Assembly: GCF_900499005.1 (NCBI RefSeq)
Contig: NZ_LS991316.1
Location: 1,127,869 to 1,191,868, forward strand
DNA: 64,000 nucleotides
From: Actinomyces culturomici
GTDB taxonomy: Bacteria; Actinomycetota; Actinomycetes; Actinomycetales; Actinomycetaceae
Reading direction: 5' to 3'
Position numbers and translations under genes: made by a program. This document shows positions 33,375 to 42,244 of this stretch, in pieces. The notes under the pieces are model-generated. The model worked only from the letters and a program-made list of their open reading frames with translations. It had not been told where the DNA came from and did no database searches. Within the stretch, counting starts at the first letter, position 1, and every line of letters starts with the position of its first letter.

Positions 33375-33377
33375 AGT
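33349..33377 (+). promoter_or_regulatory. Promoter of the cysK leader transcript
   Basis: TGGACG (33349-33354), 17 nt and TAAAGT (33372-33377) form a good promoter overlapping the end of the YigZ gene. The predicted start falls on the GTG of the leader frame 7 nt later. Confidence 0.65.
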
Positions 33378-33384
33378 TTTCAAC

Positions 33385-33474
33385 GTGACTGCCTACTGGA
33401 AGCTCGTTTCGGACCTCGCGACTGCGACCTCCGCGGCTTCGGCGCGTCCGTGTCGGTGTCTCCTGGGCGAATGA
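33385..33474 (+). CDS. Candidate cysteine leader peptide upstream of cysK
   Basis: A 29-codon frame with a leaderless GTG start, beginning MTAYWKLVSDL and ending SARPCRCLLGE then TGA. It carries two Cys codons (33451-33453 and 33457-33459) separated by one Arg codon. The left arm of an 11-bp hairpin begins 5 nt after the second Cys codon. Short Cys-rich upstream frames that sense cysteine supply by ribosome stalling are known before sulfur genes in actinobacteria. The peptide has no other recognisable feature. It lies 130 nt before cysK. Confidence 0.6.
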   Translation: MTAYWKLVSDLATATSAASARPCRCLLGE

Positions 33475-33568
33475 CCCTCATGGCGCCTCGATGCGTCGTC
33501 ATTCGCCCCGCACGATGACGCGCATCCCCGTCTCGTGCACCCGTGATCCACGCACGTCCACCCTTTTT
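33465..33568 (+). promoter_or_regulatory. Candidate attenuator structure between leader peptide and cysK
   Basis: GGGCGAATGAC (33465-33475) pairs perfectly with GTCATTCGCCC (33498-33508); the left arm covers the leader stop codon. Further on, CGTGC and GCACG can pair before a CCC-TTTTT tract (33564-33568), a possible terminator. A ribosome waiting at the Cys codons would mask the first arm. Confidence 0.5.
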
Positions 33569-33604
33569 CCGCGCATTCCGCGCGATCTGCCCCAGGAGAG
33601 AACC

Positions 33605-34609
33605 ATGTCCCGCATCGCCGCAAACGTCGCCGAGCTCATCGGCCGCACCCCCCTCGTCCGCCTCAACCGCGTCGCCGGCGAGAACGTCGACGTCGTCGCC
33701 AAGGTCGAGGCCTTCAACCCCGCGTCCTCCGTCAAGGACCGCATCGCCGCCGCGATCATCGACGCGGCAGAGGCCTCCGGCGCCCTCAAGCCGGGCGGCA
33801 CGATCATCGAGGCGACCTCCGGCAATACCGGCATCGCTCTCTCGATGGTGGGCGCCGCCCGCGGCTACAAGGTCGTCATCGTCATGCCGTCCTCAATGTC
33901 CGTCGAGCGCCGCATCATCGTCCGCTCCTTCGGCGCCGAGCTCGTCCTCACCGACCCCAAGGGCGGCGTCTCCGCCGCCGTCGCCGAGGCCGAGCGCATC
34001 CGCGACGAGCGCCCCGGCTCGATCATCGCCTCCCAGTTCACCAACCCGGCCAACCCGGCGATCCACGTGAAGACGACGGGCGAGGAGATCTGGGCCGACA
34101 CCGACGGCGCCGTCGACGTCTTCGTCGCGGGCGTCGGCACCGGCGGCACCATCTCCGGCGTCGCCAAGGCCCTCAAGGCGCACAACCCAGACATCCGGGT
34201 CATCGCCGTCCAGCCGGCCGAGTCCCCGATCCTCACCGGCGGCAATGCCGGCCCGCACGGCATCCAGGGCCTCATGCCGAACTTCCTCCCCGAGACCTAC
34301 GACGGCGACATCGTCGACGAGGTGATCTCCGTCGAGACCGCGCAGGCGCTCGAGTTCGCGCGCCGAGCCGCCGCCGAGGAGGGCCTCCTCGTCGGCATCT
34401 CCTCCGGCGCCGCCCTCGCGGGCACCGCCGCCGTCGCGGCCCGCCCCGAGTTCGCCGGCAAGCGCATCGTCACCCTCCTCCCGGACACCGGCGAGCGCTA
34501 CACCTCAAGGACTGAACTCCGCCACTGCACGCGGCCCGCGTACGGGGACTCCCCCGCCCGCGGGCCGCTGCCTTCCCCGATAGACTGCCGTCATCCCCCG
34601 ATCCAGTAA
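33605..34609 (+). CDS. cysK: Cysteine synthase A with an unusual C-terminal tail
   Basis: A 334-residue PLP enzyme converting O-acetylserine and sulfide to cysteine. Lys44 in SSVKDRIA binds PLP, TSGNTG (71-76) binds substrate, and GTGGT holds the PLP phosphate. The family normally stops about eight residues after DTGERY. Here about 35 further residues follow ([16 protein letters not shown] onwards), running nearly to cysE with non-coding-like composition. The original stop was probably lost by a small indel near 34500. AGGAGA lies 5 nt before ATG 33605. It is paired with cysE. Confidence 0.93.
   Translation: MSRIAANVAELIGRTPLVRLNRVAGENVDVVAKVEAFNPASSVKDRIAAAIIDAAEASGALKPGGTIIEATSGNTGIALSMVGAARGYKVVIVMPSSMSVERRIIVRSFGAELVLTDPKGGVSAAVAEAERIRDERPGSIIASQFTNPANPAIHVKTTGEEIWADTDGAVDVFVAGVGTGGTISGVAKALKAHNPDIRVIAVQPAESPILTGGNAGPHGIQGLMPNFLPETYDGDIVDEVISVETAQALEFARRAAAEEGLLVGISSGAALAGTAAVAARPEFAGKRIVTLLPDTGERYTSRTELRHCTRPAYGDSPARGPLPSPIDCRHPPIQ
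34581..34586 (+). promoter_or_regulatory. Probable -10 element of cysE
   Basis: TAGACT, the recurring -10 form in this window, lies 33 nt before the cysE ATG inside the cysK tail extension. It suggests cysE is also transcribed on its own, downstream of the attenuator. Confidence 0.45.
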
Positions 34610-34619
34610 GGACGCGCGC

Positions 34620-35228
34620 ATGCCGATCAACCCGAAGAGGGCGTGGACACTCCTCAAGGAGGACCTCCAGACCGCGCGCAGGCGCGACCCGGCGGCGACC
34701 TCGACCCTCGAAGTGGCGCTCACCTACCCCGGCGTTCACGCCCTGTGGGCGCACCGCGTCTCCCACGCCCTGTGGATCCGCGGCGTCCACCTGCCCGCCC
34801 GGATGATCTCCTCGGCGACCCGCTCGGTCACCGGCGTCGACATCCATCCGGCCGCCCAGATCGGCCGACGGGTCTTCATCGACCACGCCACCGGCGTCGT
34901 CATCGGCGCGACCGCCGAGGTCGGTGAGGACGTCGTCATCTTCCACGGCGTCACGCTCGGCGGCGTCTCGATGAACCCGGGCAAGCGCCACCCCACCGTC
35001 GGCAACCATGTGATGATCGGGTCGGGAGCGAAGGTCCTCGGGCCGATCACCGTCGGCGACGGCGTGAAGATCGGCGCGAACGCCGTCGTCGTCAAGGACG
35101 TTCCCTGCGGGAACGTCGCGATCGGCGTACCTGCGAGGCTCATCCCCAAATCGGATTCCGACACGAAGGACTCCGACCTCATCATCGATCCCTCGTACTT
35201 CCTCACGGAGCCCGAGCTCTACATCTGA
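34620..35228 (+). CDS. cysE: Serine O-acetyltransferase
   Basis: A 202-residue left-handed beta-helix acetyltransferase making O-acetylserine from serine and acetyl-CoA. Hexapeptide repeats run from about 70 to 170. Catalytic-type residues are seen in IDHATG (Asp88, His89) and IFHGVTLGG (His109). The C-terminus is PELYI; a terminal Ile is what inserts into the CysK active site in the cysteine synthase complex, so that interaction is probably kept. It is the short form without the N-terminal helical domain. AAGGA lies 7 nt before the ATG. Confidence 0.95.
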   Translation: MPINPKRAWTLLKEDLQTARRRDPAATSTLEVALTYPGVHALWAHRVSHALWIRGVHLPARMISSATRSVTGVDIHPAAQIGRRVFIDHATGVVIGATAEVGEDVVIFHGVTLGGVSMNPGKRHPTVGNHVMIGSGAKVLGPITVGDGVKIGANAVVVKDVPCGNVAIGVPARLIPKSDSDTKDSDLIIDPSYFLTEPELYI

Positions 35229-35299
35229 GCGTTCTCCCAATCGGGCGCGCCACCAGCCGAATGCCCGCCGACGTGATCCGCGCCACCTATGCTGGAGGC

Positions 35300-35794
35300 A
35301 TGGAACAGCGCACACTTCACGCACAGGTGGATGCGTTGGCCGATGTCGAACGCCCGGCAGGAGTCGAGATCGCAACGCTCACCCGTTACGACATTCCGAT
35401 GCTCGCGGTCCTCACCTTGGACGCGTACGGCGAAGAGACGACCCCGGAGGCCTTCCTCGAGACCTCCGAGGAGCTCCGCATGACCTTCGAAGGCGCCTTC
35501 GGGACGACGACCGACGACTCCTTCGTCGGCGCCTGGGACGGGGGCACTCTCGTCGGCGCGATCCTCGTCGTCCGAGAGTCCCCCTGGGACGATGCCCCCG
35601 AGGGCCCCTTCGTCGTCGACCTCATCGTCGACCCCGAGTACCAGCGCCGTGGCATCGCGACGGCCCTCGTCTCCGAGATCGCGCGCCGCTGCAAGGACTG
35701 GGGCTACGACTCGATCGCCCTGCGCATCGACTCGACGCACAAGGGCGCGGCGAAGCTCTACGACCAGCTCGGATTCGAGGACGTCGAGGACTGA
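35300..35794 (+). CDS. GNAT family N-acetyltransferase
   Basis: A 164-residue GNAT protein. The acetyl-CoA motif is VDPEYQRRGIATALVSEIARR (about 115-135), preceded by the beta strand FVVDLIV and followed by LRIDSTHKGAAKLYDQLGF. The N-terminal 30 residues are an extension. TATGCT lies exactly 6 nt before ATG 35300 with GGAGG in between, so it may be read leaderless. The substrate is unknown. Confidence 0.87.
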   Translation: MEQRTLHAQVDALADVERPAGVEIATLTRYDIPMLAVLTLDAYGEETTPEAFLETSEELRMTFEGAFGTTTDDSFVGAWDGGTLVGAILVVRESPWDDAPEGPFVVDLIVDPEYQRRGIATALVSEIARRCKDWGYDSIALRIDSTHKGAAKLYDQLGFEDVED

Positions 35795-35837
35795 TCCCCG
35801 GACGGGCTCCCCTCCCCCGGTTCTTCGGGCTCGGGCC

Positions 35838-36800
35838 TCACCTCTGGCAGCTCGGGCACCAGAACAGTCGGCGATTCTGCATGAGAGCCTCGCGGATCGG
35901 CGTCCCGCAGCGCAGGCACGGACGCCCGGTCCGGTGGTAGACGTACCAGCGCGACGCCTCCTCGTCCCCCTCGATCGGGGGATTCGGCGCCTCGTCGGGA
36001 TCCATCGTCTCGAGGCGCCCCGCGGCGAGCCCCCGGTTCATGAGGTCGCTGATGAGCACCCACAGGCCCATGAGGCGCTTGACCGAGATGTTCGCGCCCT
36101 TGCGGTAGGGCGAGATCCCCGCGAGGAACAGGGCATCCGCCCGATAGATGTTCCCCACCCCGGCGATGATCGACTGATCCATGACGATCTCGCCGATCGC
36201 CCGCTTCTTCTGATGGGCGACCTCCGCGAACCGGGCGGCCGCCTCCTCGTCGTCGCGCGCACCGACCTCGAGGGGATCGGGGCCGAGCTTCGCCTCGGCG
36301 GCGATCCGTTCGGCATCGGAGATGAGCTCACAGCGGTTCGGCCCGACGAGGTCGGCGACGGCGTGCCCGTTGAACATCCGGAAACGGACCTGGCCCACGG
36401 GCTCCGGAGGCTCCCACGTGCCGGATTCGGCCTCGCCGAAGCCCTCGCCCCACCGGGTCTCCGAGTGGCCGTTCCACTGGCCCGCCGGGACCGGTGGCAC
36501 GCGGTGGGCGACGCCGTAGCCCTCGTCGACGACCGTCTCGTCCCCGTTGAAGCGCCACCAGCCGTAAAGGCCGAGATGGACGTGCATCCACTCGTCCGGG
36601 TCGGAGCCCGTCGCGCCTTCGGGGACGAACCCGAGGAACATGTGCTTCCCGTGGACCCGGATCGTCTCGAGGACGCGCCCGTCGATCCGTTCGGCCGACG
36701 CCGAGAAACGGCCCTGCGGCGACGAGGCCGCCACGGCGCCCCCCTCGAACAGCTCGGTGAGCGTGCCGGCGAGCCTGCGAATCGCATCGCCTTCGGGCAT
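35838..36800 (-). CDS. nei: Fpg/Nei-family DNA glycosylase (endonuclease VIII-like)
   Basis: A 320-residue base-excision repair glycosylase/lyase. The start MPEGD places catalytic Pro2 and Glu3; PEGD rather than PELP favours the Nei branch. Helix-two-turn-helix motif: QSIIAGVGNIYRADALFLAGISP. The zinc finger CLRCGTPI...FWCPSCQR closes the protein. It should remove oxidised pyrimidines and nick the strand. AGGAGGCGTC gives a strong ribosome binding site. It lies downstream of leuS on the same strand, past a terminator. Confidence 0.93.
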   Translation of the reverse strand: MPEGDAIRRLAGTLTELFEGGAVAASSPQGRFSASAERIDGRVLETIRVHGKHMFLGFVPEGATGSDPDEWMHVHLGLYGWWRFNGDETVVDEGYGVAHRVPPVPAGQWNGHSETRWGEGFGEAESGTWEPPEPVGQVRFRMFNGHAVADLVGPNRCELISDAERIAAEAKLGPDPLEVGARDDEEAAARFAEVAHQKKRAIGEIVMDQSIIAGVGNIYRADALFLAGISPYRKGANISVKRLMGLWVLISDLMNRGLAAGRLETMDPDEAPNPPIEGDEEASRWYVYHRTGRPCLRCGTPIREALMQNRRLFWCPSCQR

Positions 36801-36841
36801 GACGCCTCCTTCGATTGGACCGAGGGCTCCGCCCTCGTCGA

Positions 36842-36874
36842 TCGCGGTCCCCCGGACGGGCCGAGGGACCGCGA
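36842..36874 (-). terminator. Terminator of leuS
   Basis: A 10-bp stem (TCGCGGTCCC with GGGACCGCGA) begins just after the leuS stop codon, before nei. Confidence 0.65.
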
Positions 36875-36881
36875 GGCGCGA

Positions 36882-39812
36882 TCAGCGCGGGACGACGACG
36901 TTGACGAGCGAGGGCGCGCGCACGATGACCTTGAGCGGATCGCGGCCGGCGAGCGCCTTCTCGATCGGCCCCTGGGCGAGCGCCTGCGCTTTGAGGTCGT
37001 CCTCCGAGATCGACGGCGGCACTTCGAGCTTCGCGCGAACCTTGCCGTTGACCTGGACGATCGCCGTCACCGTCTCCTCCACGAGGAGCGACTCGTCGGC
37101 GACCACCGGGAAGGGCTCGCGCGCGAGCGACTCGGGGTGGCCGAGACGCATCCACAGCTCCTCCGCGATGTGCGGGGCGACCGGCGACACCATGAGGATG
37201 AGCGGCTCGATCGCCTCGCGCGGCACCGAGTCGAGCTGCGTGAGGTGGTTGTTGAGGACGATGAGCTTCGACACCGCGGTGTTGACGCGCATGTTCTCGT
37301 ACTCCACCGTGACGTCCGCGATCGTGCGGGCGAGCAGGCGGCGCGTCTCGAGGTCGGCGGGCTCGTCGACAACGGTGACCTCGCCGGTCTCCTCATCGAC
37401 CGTGTTGCGCCACAGGCGCTGGAGGAAGCGCTGCGAACCGACGACCGCGCGCGTCTCCCACGGGCGCGACACGTCGAGCGGTCCCATCGACATCTCGTAG
37501 ACGCGGAAGACGTCGGCGCCGTAGGCCTCGTACATCTCGTCCGGGGTGACGATGTTCTTCAGCGACTTGCCCATCTTCCCGTACTCGCGGGTCACCGGCT
37601 CGCCCTCGTAGACGAAGCCGGAGGCCTCGTCGCCGCTCACCGCGTCGGCCGGGACGTACTGGCCGCGCGCGTCCTTGAACGCGTAGGCCTGGACGTAGCC
37701 CTGATTGAAGAGCGTGTGGTACGGCTCGGCGTCCGGCACGAAACCGAGATCGAAGAGGACCTTCTGCCAGAAGCGCGAGTAGAGGAGGTGGAGGACCGCG
37801 TGCTCGACACCGCCGACGTAGAGGTCGGTGCCGCCCGACTCCTTGCCCTCGCGCGGGCCCATCCAGTACTCGAGGTTCTCCGCGGACGCGAGGGCGTCCG
37901 GGTTCTTCGGATCGGTGTAGCGCATTTCGTACCAGCACGAGCCCGCCCACTGCGGCATCGTGTTCGTCTCGCGACGGTACGTCTTCACGCCGTCACCGAG
38001 ATCGAGCTCGACGTTCACCCATTCGGTCGCGCGGCCGAGCGGCGCCTCGGGCGCCGTGTTCGCGTCCTCAGGGTCGAAGGTGCGCGGCGAGTAGTCGGAG
38101 ACCTCGGGGAGGTCGATCGGGAGCATCTCCTCGGGGAGCGCGTGCGGGAGCCCGTCCTCGTCCCAGACGATCGGGAAGGGCTCGCCCCAGTAGCGCTGGC
38201 GGGAGAACAGCCAGTCGCGCAGACGGTAGGTGACGGTGCCGCGACCGAGGCCCTTGGACTCGAGCCACGCGATCATCGTCGCCTTCGCCTCGTCCTTGCC
38301 GAGGCCGTCGAGGGCGACCTCGTCGTTCGACGAGTCGACGGCGACGCCGTCGCCCGTGTAGGCGCCCAGCTCGAGGTCGTGGCCGTAGGGGTCGTCGGCC
38401 GGACCGATCGTCCGGACGACCTCGAGTTCGTACTTCCGGGCGAACTCCCAGTCGCGATCGTCGTGGGCGGGGACCGCCATGATCGCGCCGGTGCCGTAGC
38501 CCCACAGGACGTAGTCGGCGACGAAGACGGGCACGGGGCGCCCGTTCACCGGGTCGATGCCGAAGAAGCCGGTGAAGACGCCCGTCTTCGTCCGCTCCTC
38601 ATCGGCGCGCTCCGTCTCGGTCTTCGCAGCGGCCTGCGCGCGGTAGGCGGCGACCGCCTCGCGCGGCGAGGTCGCGCCGTCCGTCCACGCGTCCTTCGTC
38701 CCCTCCGGCCACGCGTCGGGAACGGTGAGCGCCGCGGCGTCGTCGGCCGCGCCCGCGGTCGTCCCGCCGAGGATCGGGTGCTCGGGGGCGACGACCATGA
38801 AGGTCGCGCCGAAGAGCGTGTCCGGGCGCGTCGTGTAGACGTCGAGCGAGGTCGGCTCGGCGCCGGCGGCCGCGGCCGCCGGGACCTCGAAGGTCACCGT
38901 CGCGCCCTCGGACCGGCCGATCCAGTTGCGCTGCATCGTCCGGACCTTCTCCGGCCAGTCGATCGTGTCGAGATCGTCGGCGAGACGCTTGCCGTAGGCG
39001 GTGATCCGCATCATCCACTGGCGGAGGTTGCGGGTGAAGACCGGGTAATTGCCGCGCTCCGAACGGCCCTCGGAGGTGACCTCCTCGTTCGCGAGGACGG
39101 TGCCGAGGCCCGGGCACCAGTTGACCGGGGCCTCGGAGACGTAGGCGAGTCGGAAGGAGTCGACGACCTTCGCGCGCTCGATGCGATCGAGGTCGCCCCA
39201 GTCGCGGCCGTCCGGAACGGCGACCTCGCCGGACGCGAGCTTCGCCTCGAGCTCCGCGATCGGGCGGGCGGCGCCGATCGAGCCGTCGGGCGCGGTCGCG
39301 GAAGGATCGAACCACGAGTTGAAGATCTGGAGGAAGATCCACTGGGTCCAGTGCACGTACTCGGTGTCGGTCGTCGCGAGGGAGCGGCGACGGTCGTGCG
39401 AGAGGCCGAGGCGACGGAGCTGGCGGCGCATGTTCGCGATGTTCTGCTCGGTCGTGATCCGCGGGTGCTGGCCCGTCTGGACGGCGAACTGCTCGGCCGG
39501 AAGGCCGAAGGCGTCGTAGCCCATCGTGTAGAGGACGTTCTCGCCCTTCATACGACGGAAGCGGGCGACCGTGTCCGTCGCGATGTAGCCGAGGGGGTGG
39601 CCGACGTGGAGGCCCTTGCCTGACGGGTAGGGGAACATGTCGAGGAGGAAGAAGGGCTTCTTCGCCGCCAGGGGGCCCGCGAACTCGCCCACCGGGTTGT
39701 CCGCGTTGAAGGTCCCGCGCTCGTCCCACCGATCCTGCCACGCGGTCTCAATGCTGCCGGCGAGTTCGGCGGTGTACCGCTGCGCGGGTTCCGTGCCCGG
39801 CGTCTGGCTCAT
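36882..39812 (-). CDS. leuS: Leucyl-tRNA synthetase
   Basis: A 976-residue class I synthetase charging tRNA-Leu. The HIGH motif is HVGH in [12 protein letters not shown]; the KMSKS-type loop is [11 protein letters not shown]. The CP1 editing domain lies at about 250-450 and includes [14 protein letters not shown]. Anticodon-binding and C-terminal domains follow. Length is typical of actinobacterial LeuRS. ATG 39812 has AAGGACC upstream, and TACCCT (minus strand near 39855) is a likely -10. It diverges from the HIT-protein gene. I see no T-box leader; only 113 nt separate the starts. Confidence 0.97.
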   Translation of the reverse strand: MSQTPGTEPAQRYTAELAGSIETAWQDRWDERGTFNADNPVGEFAGPLAAKKPFFLLDMFPYPSGKGLHVGHPLGYIATDTVARFRRMKGENVLYTMGYDAFGLPAEQFAVQTGQHPRITTEQNIANMRRQLRRLGLSHDRRRSLATTDTEYVHWTQWIFLQIFNSWFDPSATAPDGSIGAARPIAELEAKLASGEVAVPDGRDWGDLDRIERAKVVDSFRLAYVSEAPVNWCPGLGTVLANEEVTSEGRSERGNYPVFTRNLRQWMMRITAYGKRLADDLDTIDWPEKVRTMQRNWIGRSEGATVTFEVPAAAAAGAEPTSLDVYTTRPDTLFGATFMVVAPEHPILGGTTAGAADDAAALTVPDAWPEGTKDAWTDGATSPREAVAAYRAQAAAKTETERADEERTKTGVFTGFFGIDPVNGRPVPVFVADYVLWGYGTGAIMAVPAHDDRDWEFARKYELEVVRTIGPADDPYGHDLELGAYTGDGVAVDSSNDEVALDGLGKDEAKATMIAWLESKGLGRGTVTYRLRDWLFSRQRYWGEPFPIVWDEDGLPHALPEEMLPIDLPEVSDYSPRTFDPEDANTAPEAPLGRATEWVNVELDLGDGVKTYRRETNTMPQWAGSCWYEMRYTDPKNPDALASAENLEYWMGPREGKESGGTDLYVGGVEHAVLHLLYSRFWQKVLFDLGFVPDAEPYHTLFNQGYVQAYAFKDARGQYVPADAVSGDEASGFVYEGEPVTREYGKMGKSLKNIVTPDEMYEAYGADVFRVYEMSMGPLDVSRPWETRAVVGSQRFLQRLWRNTVDEETGEVTVVDEPADLETRRLLARTIADVTVEYENMRVNTAVSKLIVLNNHLTQLDSVPREAIEPLILMVSPVAPHIAEELWMRLGHPESLAREPFPVVADESLLVEETVTAIVQVNGKVRAKLEVPPSISEDDLKAQALAQGPIEKALAGRDPLKVIVRAPSLVNVVVPR

Positions 39813-39925
39813 TCCCCTGGTCCTTCTCTTCGAAAACGTTGCCGCGTCAAGGGTAGACCATCGACTTCCCGCGCCGCCGAGCCGATCGGGGGCCGAAGCG
39901 CCCCCGGCGGGGTGAGAATGAGCGC

Positions 39926-40369
39926 ATGGCTACCGTCTTCGAGAAGATCATCTCCGGCGAATGGTCCGGCAGGTTCTGCTGGGCCGACGACGTCTGCGTC
40001 GTCTTCGCGACCATCGAGCCCACGGCCCCCGGACACGTCCTCGTCGTCCCGCGCGACCCCTACGAGAAGTGGACCGACGCCCCGAGCGACGTCGCCGCCC
40101 ACCTCATGAAGGTCGCCCGCACGATCGGACGCGCCCAGGAGACCGCCTTCGGCGTCCCGCGCGCCGGCCTCGTCATCGCGGGATTCGAGGTACCCCACAC
40201 GCACCTCCACGTCATCCCCATGCGGACCGAGGCCGACGTCCTCCTCTCGAACGCCGCCCCCGCTTCCGATGAGGACCTCGACGCCGCGATGACGGCGCTG
40301 CGCGAGACGCTCCTCGCCCTCGGCCACGGCGCTCACGTCCCGTCGGCGATGGGGTCCGCCGCCCTCTGA
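39926..40369 (+). CDS. HIT-family nucleotide hydrolase
   Basis: A 147-residue histidine triad protein. The active-site motif HTHLHVIP carries the nucleophilic central His; the FEKIISGEW opening and [11 protein letters not shown] are HIT hallmarks. Members cleave AMP-linked or dinucleoside substrates. GAGAAT lies exactly 6 nt before the ATG and there is no Shine-Dalgarno site. Confidence 0.93.
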   Translation: MATVFEKIISGEWSGRFCWADDVCVVFATIEPTAPGHVLVVPRDPYEKWTDAPSDVAAHLMKVARTIGRAQETAFGVPRAGLVIAGFEVPHTHLHVIPMRTEADVLLSNAAPASDEDLDAAMTALRETLLALGHGAHVPSAMGSAAL

Positions 40370-40450
40370 GGCGCCGCTTCTGGGCCTGCGCCTTCGGCGA
40401 CCATCGACTCGGCGCCCGTTTCTCGGCGCGCATCCCCTCGATGGCGCAAC

Positions 40451-40535
40451 GTGATGCTCTCGGCGCACGAAGGTGATGCTCTCGGCGCGGGTTCGGTAGT
40501 GCCGTCGGCGGTGCTTCGGTAATGCTCTCGCGAGG
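40451..40535. repeat. Degenerate 22-23-bp tandem repeats
   Basis: About four imperfect units start at 40451, 40473, 40496 and 40519, based on GTGATGCTCTCGGCGC. The first two share 16 identical nt; later ones drift. The array fills the space between the convergent HIT and MntR-like genes. Confidence 0.55.
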
Positions 40536-41282
40536 TCAGGCGATGGGCGAGGCCTTGACCGCTGCGGCGGTCGAGCTCGCGAGGACGATCCTCTGCGCGC
40601 TCGCATCGACCTCGGAGACCGGCGTTCCCGGTTCGGCGAGCTCGAGGGCGACCTCGTTGCAGGGAGCCCCGGCCCCGTCAATCGGACCGGCGACGAGCCG
40701 AACGAGCGCGTCGAGCGCGATCCCCGCAGCCGCGAGATCGCGCAGAGTCTGCGGATCCGAGTCGGAGAGACGGGCGACGCGCCCCCACTCCCCGGCCGGG
40801 AAGTCGAGGAGCGGGCGCATGGGACGCGCGCGCACCGCGCCGTCGGCGTCCGGGATCGGATCGCCGTGCGGGTCGCGGGCCGGACGGCCGAGCGCGTCGT
40901 CGATGTGGGCGAGCAACCGGTCGGAGACTGCGTGCTCGAGGATCTCCGCCTCCTCGTGAACCTCGTCCCAGTCGAAACCGAGGCGGTCGTGGAGGTAGGT
41001 CTCGAGGAGGCGGTGTCGCCGCACCATCCCCACCGCGACCGCGCGTCCCTCCGGCGTGAAATGGACCCTCTTGTACGGCTCGTGCGTCACGAGTCCCTGC
41101 GCCGTCAGGCGCGCGACGTTCTCCGACGCGGTCGACGCCACGACTCCCATGCGCGCCGCGAGGTCGTTGACGCTGATGCCGTCACCGCCCGACTCCTCGT
41201 CGCTCCACATCGCCTTGAGATAGTCCTCGGCGACCCTTCCCCGTCCTGCGTCGCCGTTCGTCGCGCGCGATCCTCGGGGCAT
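40536..41282 (-). CDS. mntR: DtxR/MntR-family metal-dependent repressor
   Basis: A 248-residue DtxR-family regulator. The N-terminal winged helix (about 14-75) has VAEDYLKAMW, VNDLAARMGVVASTASENVARL and YKRVHFTPEG. The dimerisation domain holds HEEAEILEH (His109, Glu113, Glu116, His117). Asp20 stands where iron-sensing DtxR has Met10, as in manganese sensor MntR, so Mn2+ is the likelier metal. An FeoA/SH3-like C-terminal domain follows. The second ATG (41282) is 6 nt from GGAGG; the first (41288) abuts it. Targets are not evident here. Confidence 0.87.
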   Translation of the reverse strand: MPRGSRATNGDAGRGRVAEDYLKAMWSDEESGGDGISVNDLAARMGVVASTASENVARLTAQGLVTHEPYKRVHFTPEGRAVAVGMVRRHRLLETYLHDRLGFDWDEVHEEAEILEHAVSDRLLAHIDDALGRPARDPHGDPIPDADGAVRARPMRPLLDFPAGEWGRVARLSDSDPQTLRDLAAAGIALDALVRLVAGPIDGAGAPCNEVALELAEPGTPVSEVDASAQRIVLASSTAAAVKASPIA

Positions 41283-41338
41283 CGGCATCCTCCGTCATCC
41301 GGACGGCCGGGGTGTGGCCGTCTTCTCACCAGCCATTT

Positions 41339-41367
41339 TTGCATCGATCCGGGCTGGGCGGTAAAGT
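41339..41367 (+). promoter_or_regulatory. Promoter of the tRNA-Lys pair
   Basis: TTGCAT (41339-41344), 17 nt, then TAAAGT (41362-41367) stand about 17-30 nt before the first tRNA. Confidence 0.7.
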
Positions 41368-41390
41368 AGTGTCTCGGCCGCAAGGCCCCC

Positions 41391-41463
<73 letters not shown>

Positions 41464-41496
41464 CCGCTCCGAAGCGCTCCGGCGCCGACGAGTCCC

Positions 41497-41569
<73 letters not shown>

Positions 41570-41575
41570 CGAACA

Positions 41576-41602
41576 GCGGCGCGACCCCACGGGTCGCGCC
41601 GC
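41576..41602 (+). terminator. Terminator of the tRNA-Lys operon
   Basis: A perfect 12-bp stem (GCGGCGCGACCC with its complement) with a CAC loop is followed by TTTCTCGT. Confidence 0.8.
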
Positions 41603-41668
41603 TTTCTCGTCCTCGTCGATCAGCCGACGGCCGGGCCGCCCGGGGACGCCCCGACGGACCGACGCCCG

Positions 41669-42145
41669 TCAATCGTCGAGCCCGAGCTCCTTGCGGATCC
41701 GCGCGACGTGCCCGGTCGCCTTGACGTTGTACTGGGCGAGCGCGATCCGCCCGTCCTTCCCCACGACGAAAGTCGAACGGATGATCCCCATGTACGTCTT
41801 CCCGTAGTTCTTCTTCTCGCCCCACGTCCCCCACGCGTCGAGGATCGCGTGATCGGGATCGGAGACGAGCGGGAAGTTCAGCGACTGCTTCTCCGCGAAG
41901 CGCTCGAGGGCCGGCATCTCGTCGGCGCTCACACCGATCACCGTGTAGCCCGCGCCCTTGAGCGAATTGAGGGAGTCGCGGAAGTCGCAGGCCTCCGTCG
42001 CGCAGCCCGGCGTCGAGGCCTTCGGGTAGAAGTAGACGACGACGCCGGACTCGGCCGAGGCGAGGACCTCGGAGAGGGCGATCGTGCCGAAAGTGGACGG
42101 GGCGGTGAAGTCGGGCGCGACGGCGCCCTCGGTGAGCTGTGCCAT
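41669..42145 (-). CDS. bcp: Thioredoxin-dependent thiol peroxidase (Bcp/PrxQ)
   Basis: A 158-residue peroxiredoxin reducing hydroperoxides with thioredoxin. PKASTPGCATEACDF gives the peroxidatic Cys48 and a resolving Cys53 five residues later, the PrxQ alpha2 arrangement. VIGVSADEMPALERFAEK and STFVVGKDGRIA complete the fold. ATG 42145 follows TACACT by exactly 6 nt with no Shine-Dalgarno site (leaderless). It diverges from the second NhaC-like gene. Confidence 0.95.
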   Translation of the reverse strand: MAQLTEGAVAPDFTAPSTFGTIALSEVLASAESGVVVYFYPKASTPGCATEACDFRDSLNSLKGAGYTVIGVSADEMPALERFAEKQSLNFPLVSDPDHAILDAWGTWGEKKNYGKTYMGIIRSTFVVGKDGRIALAQYNVKATGHVARIRKELGLDD

Positions 42146-42244
42146 GGCGCCAGTGTAGGTATGTCCGTATGGAAGAACCCGGCGACGCGAATCCGACCGA
42201 TTCCCTAGCCCGATCGCATCCCACCCCGAAATAGGAGCGACACC

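Noticed and set aside
35592..39623. A 1343-codon plus-strand open frame antisense to leuS, and similar long frames opposite GH3, malQ, metE, glgX and glgE
   Set aside because: In DNA this GC-rich, stop codons are scarce in shadow frames. These translations are Arg/Asp/Gly/Val-rich, low in complexity, have no domain motifs, and lie opposite genes with complete catalytic motifs.
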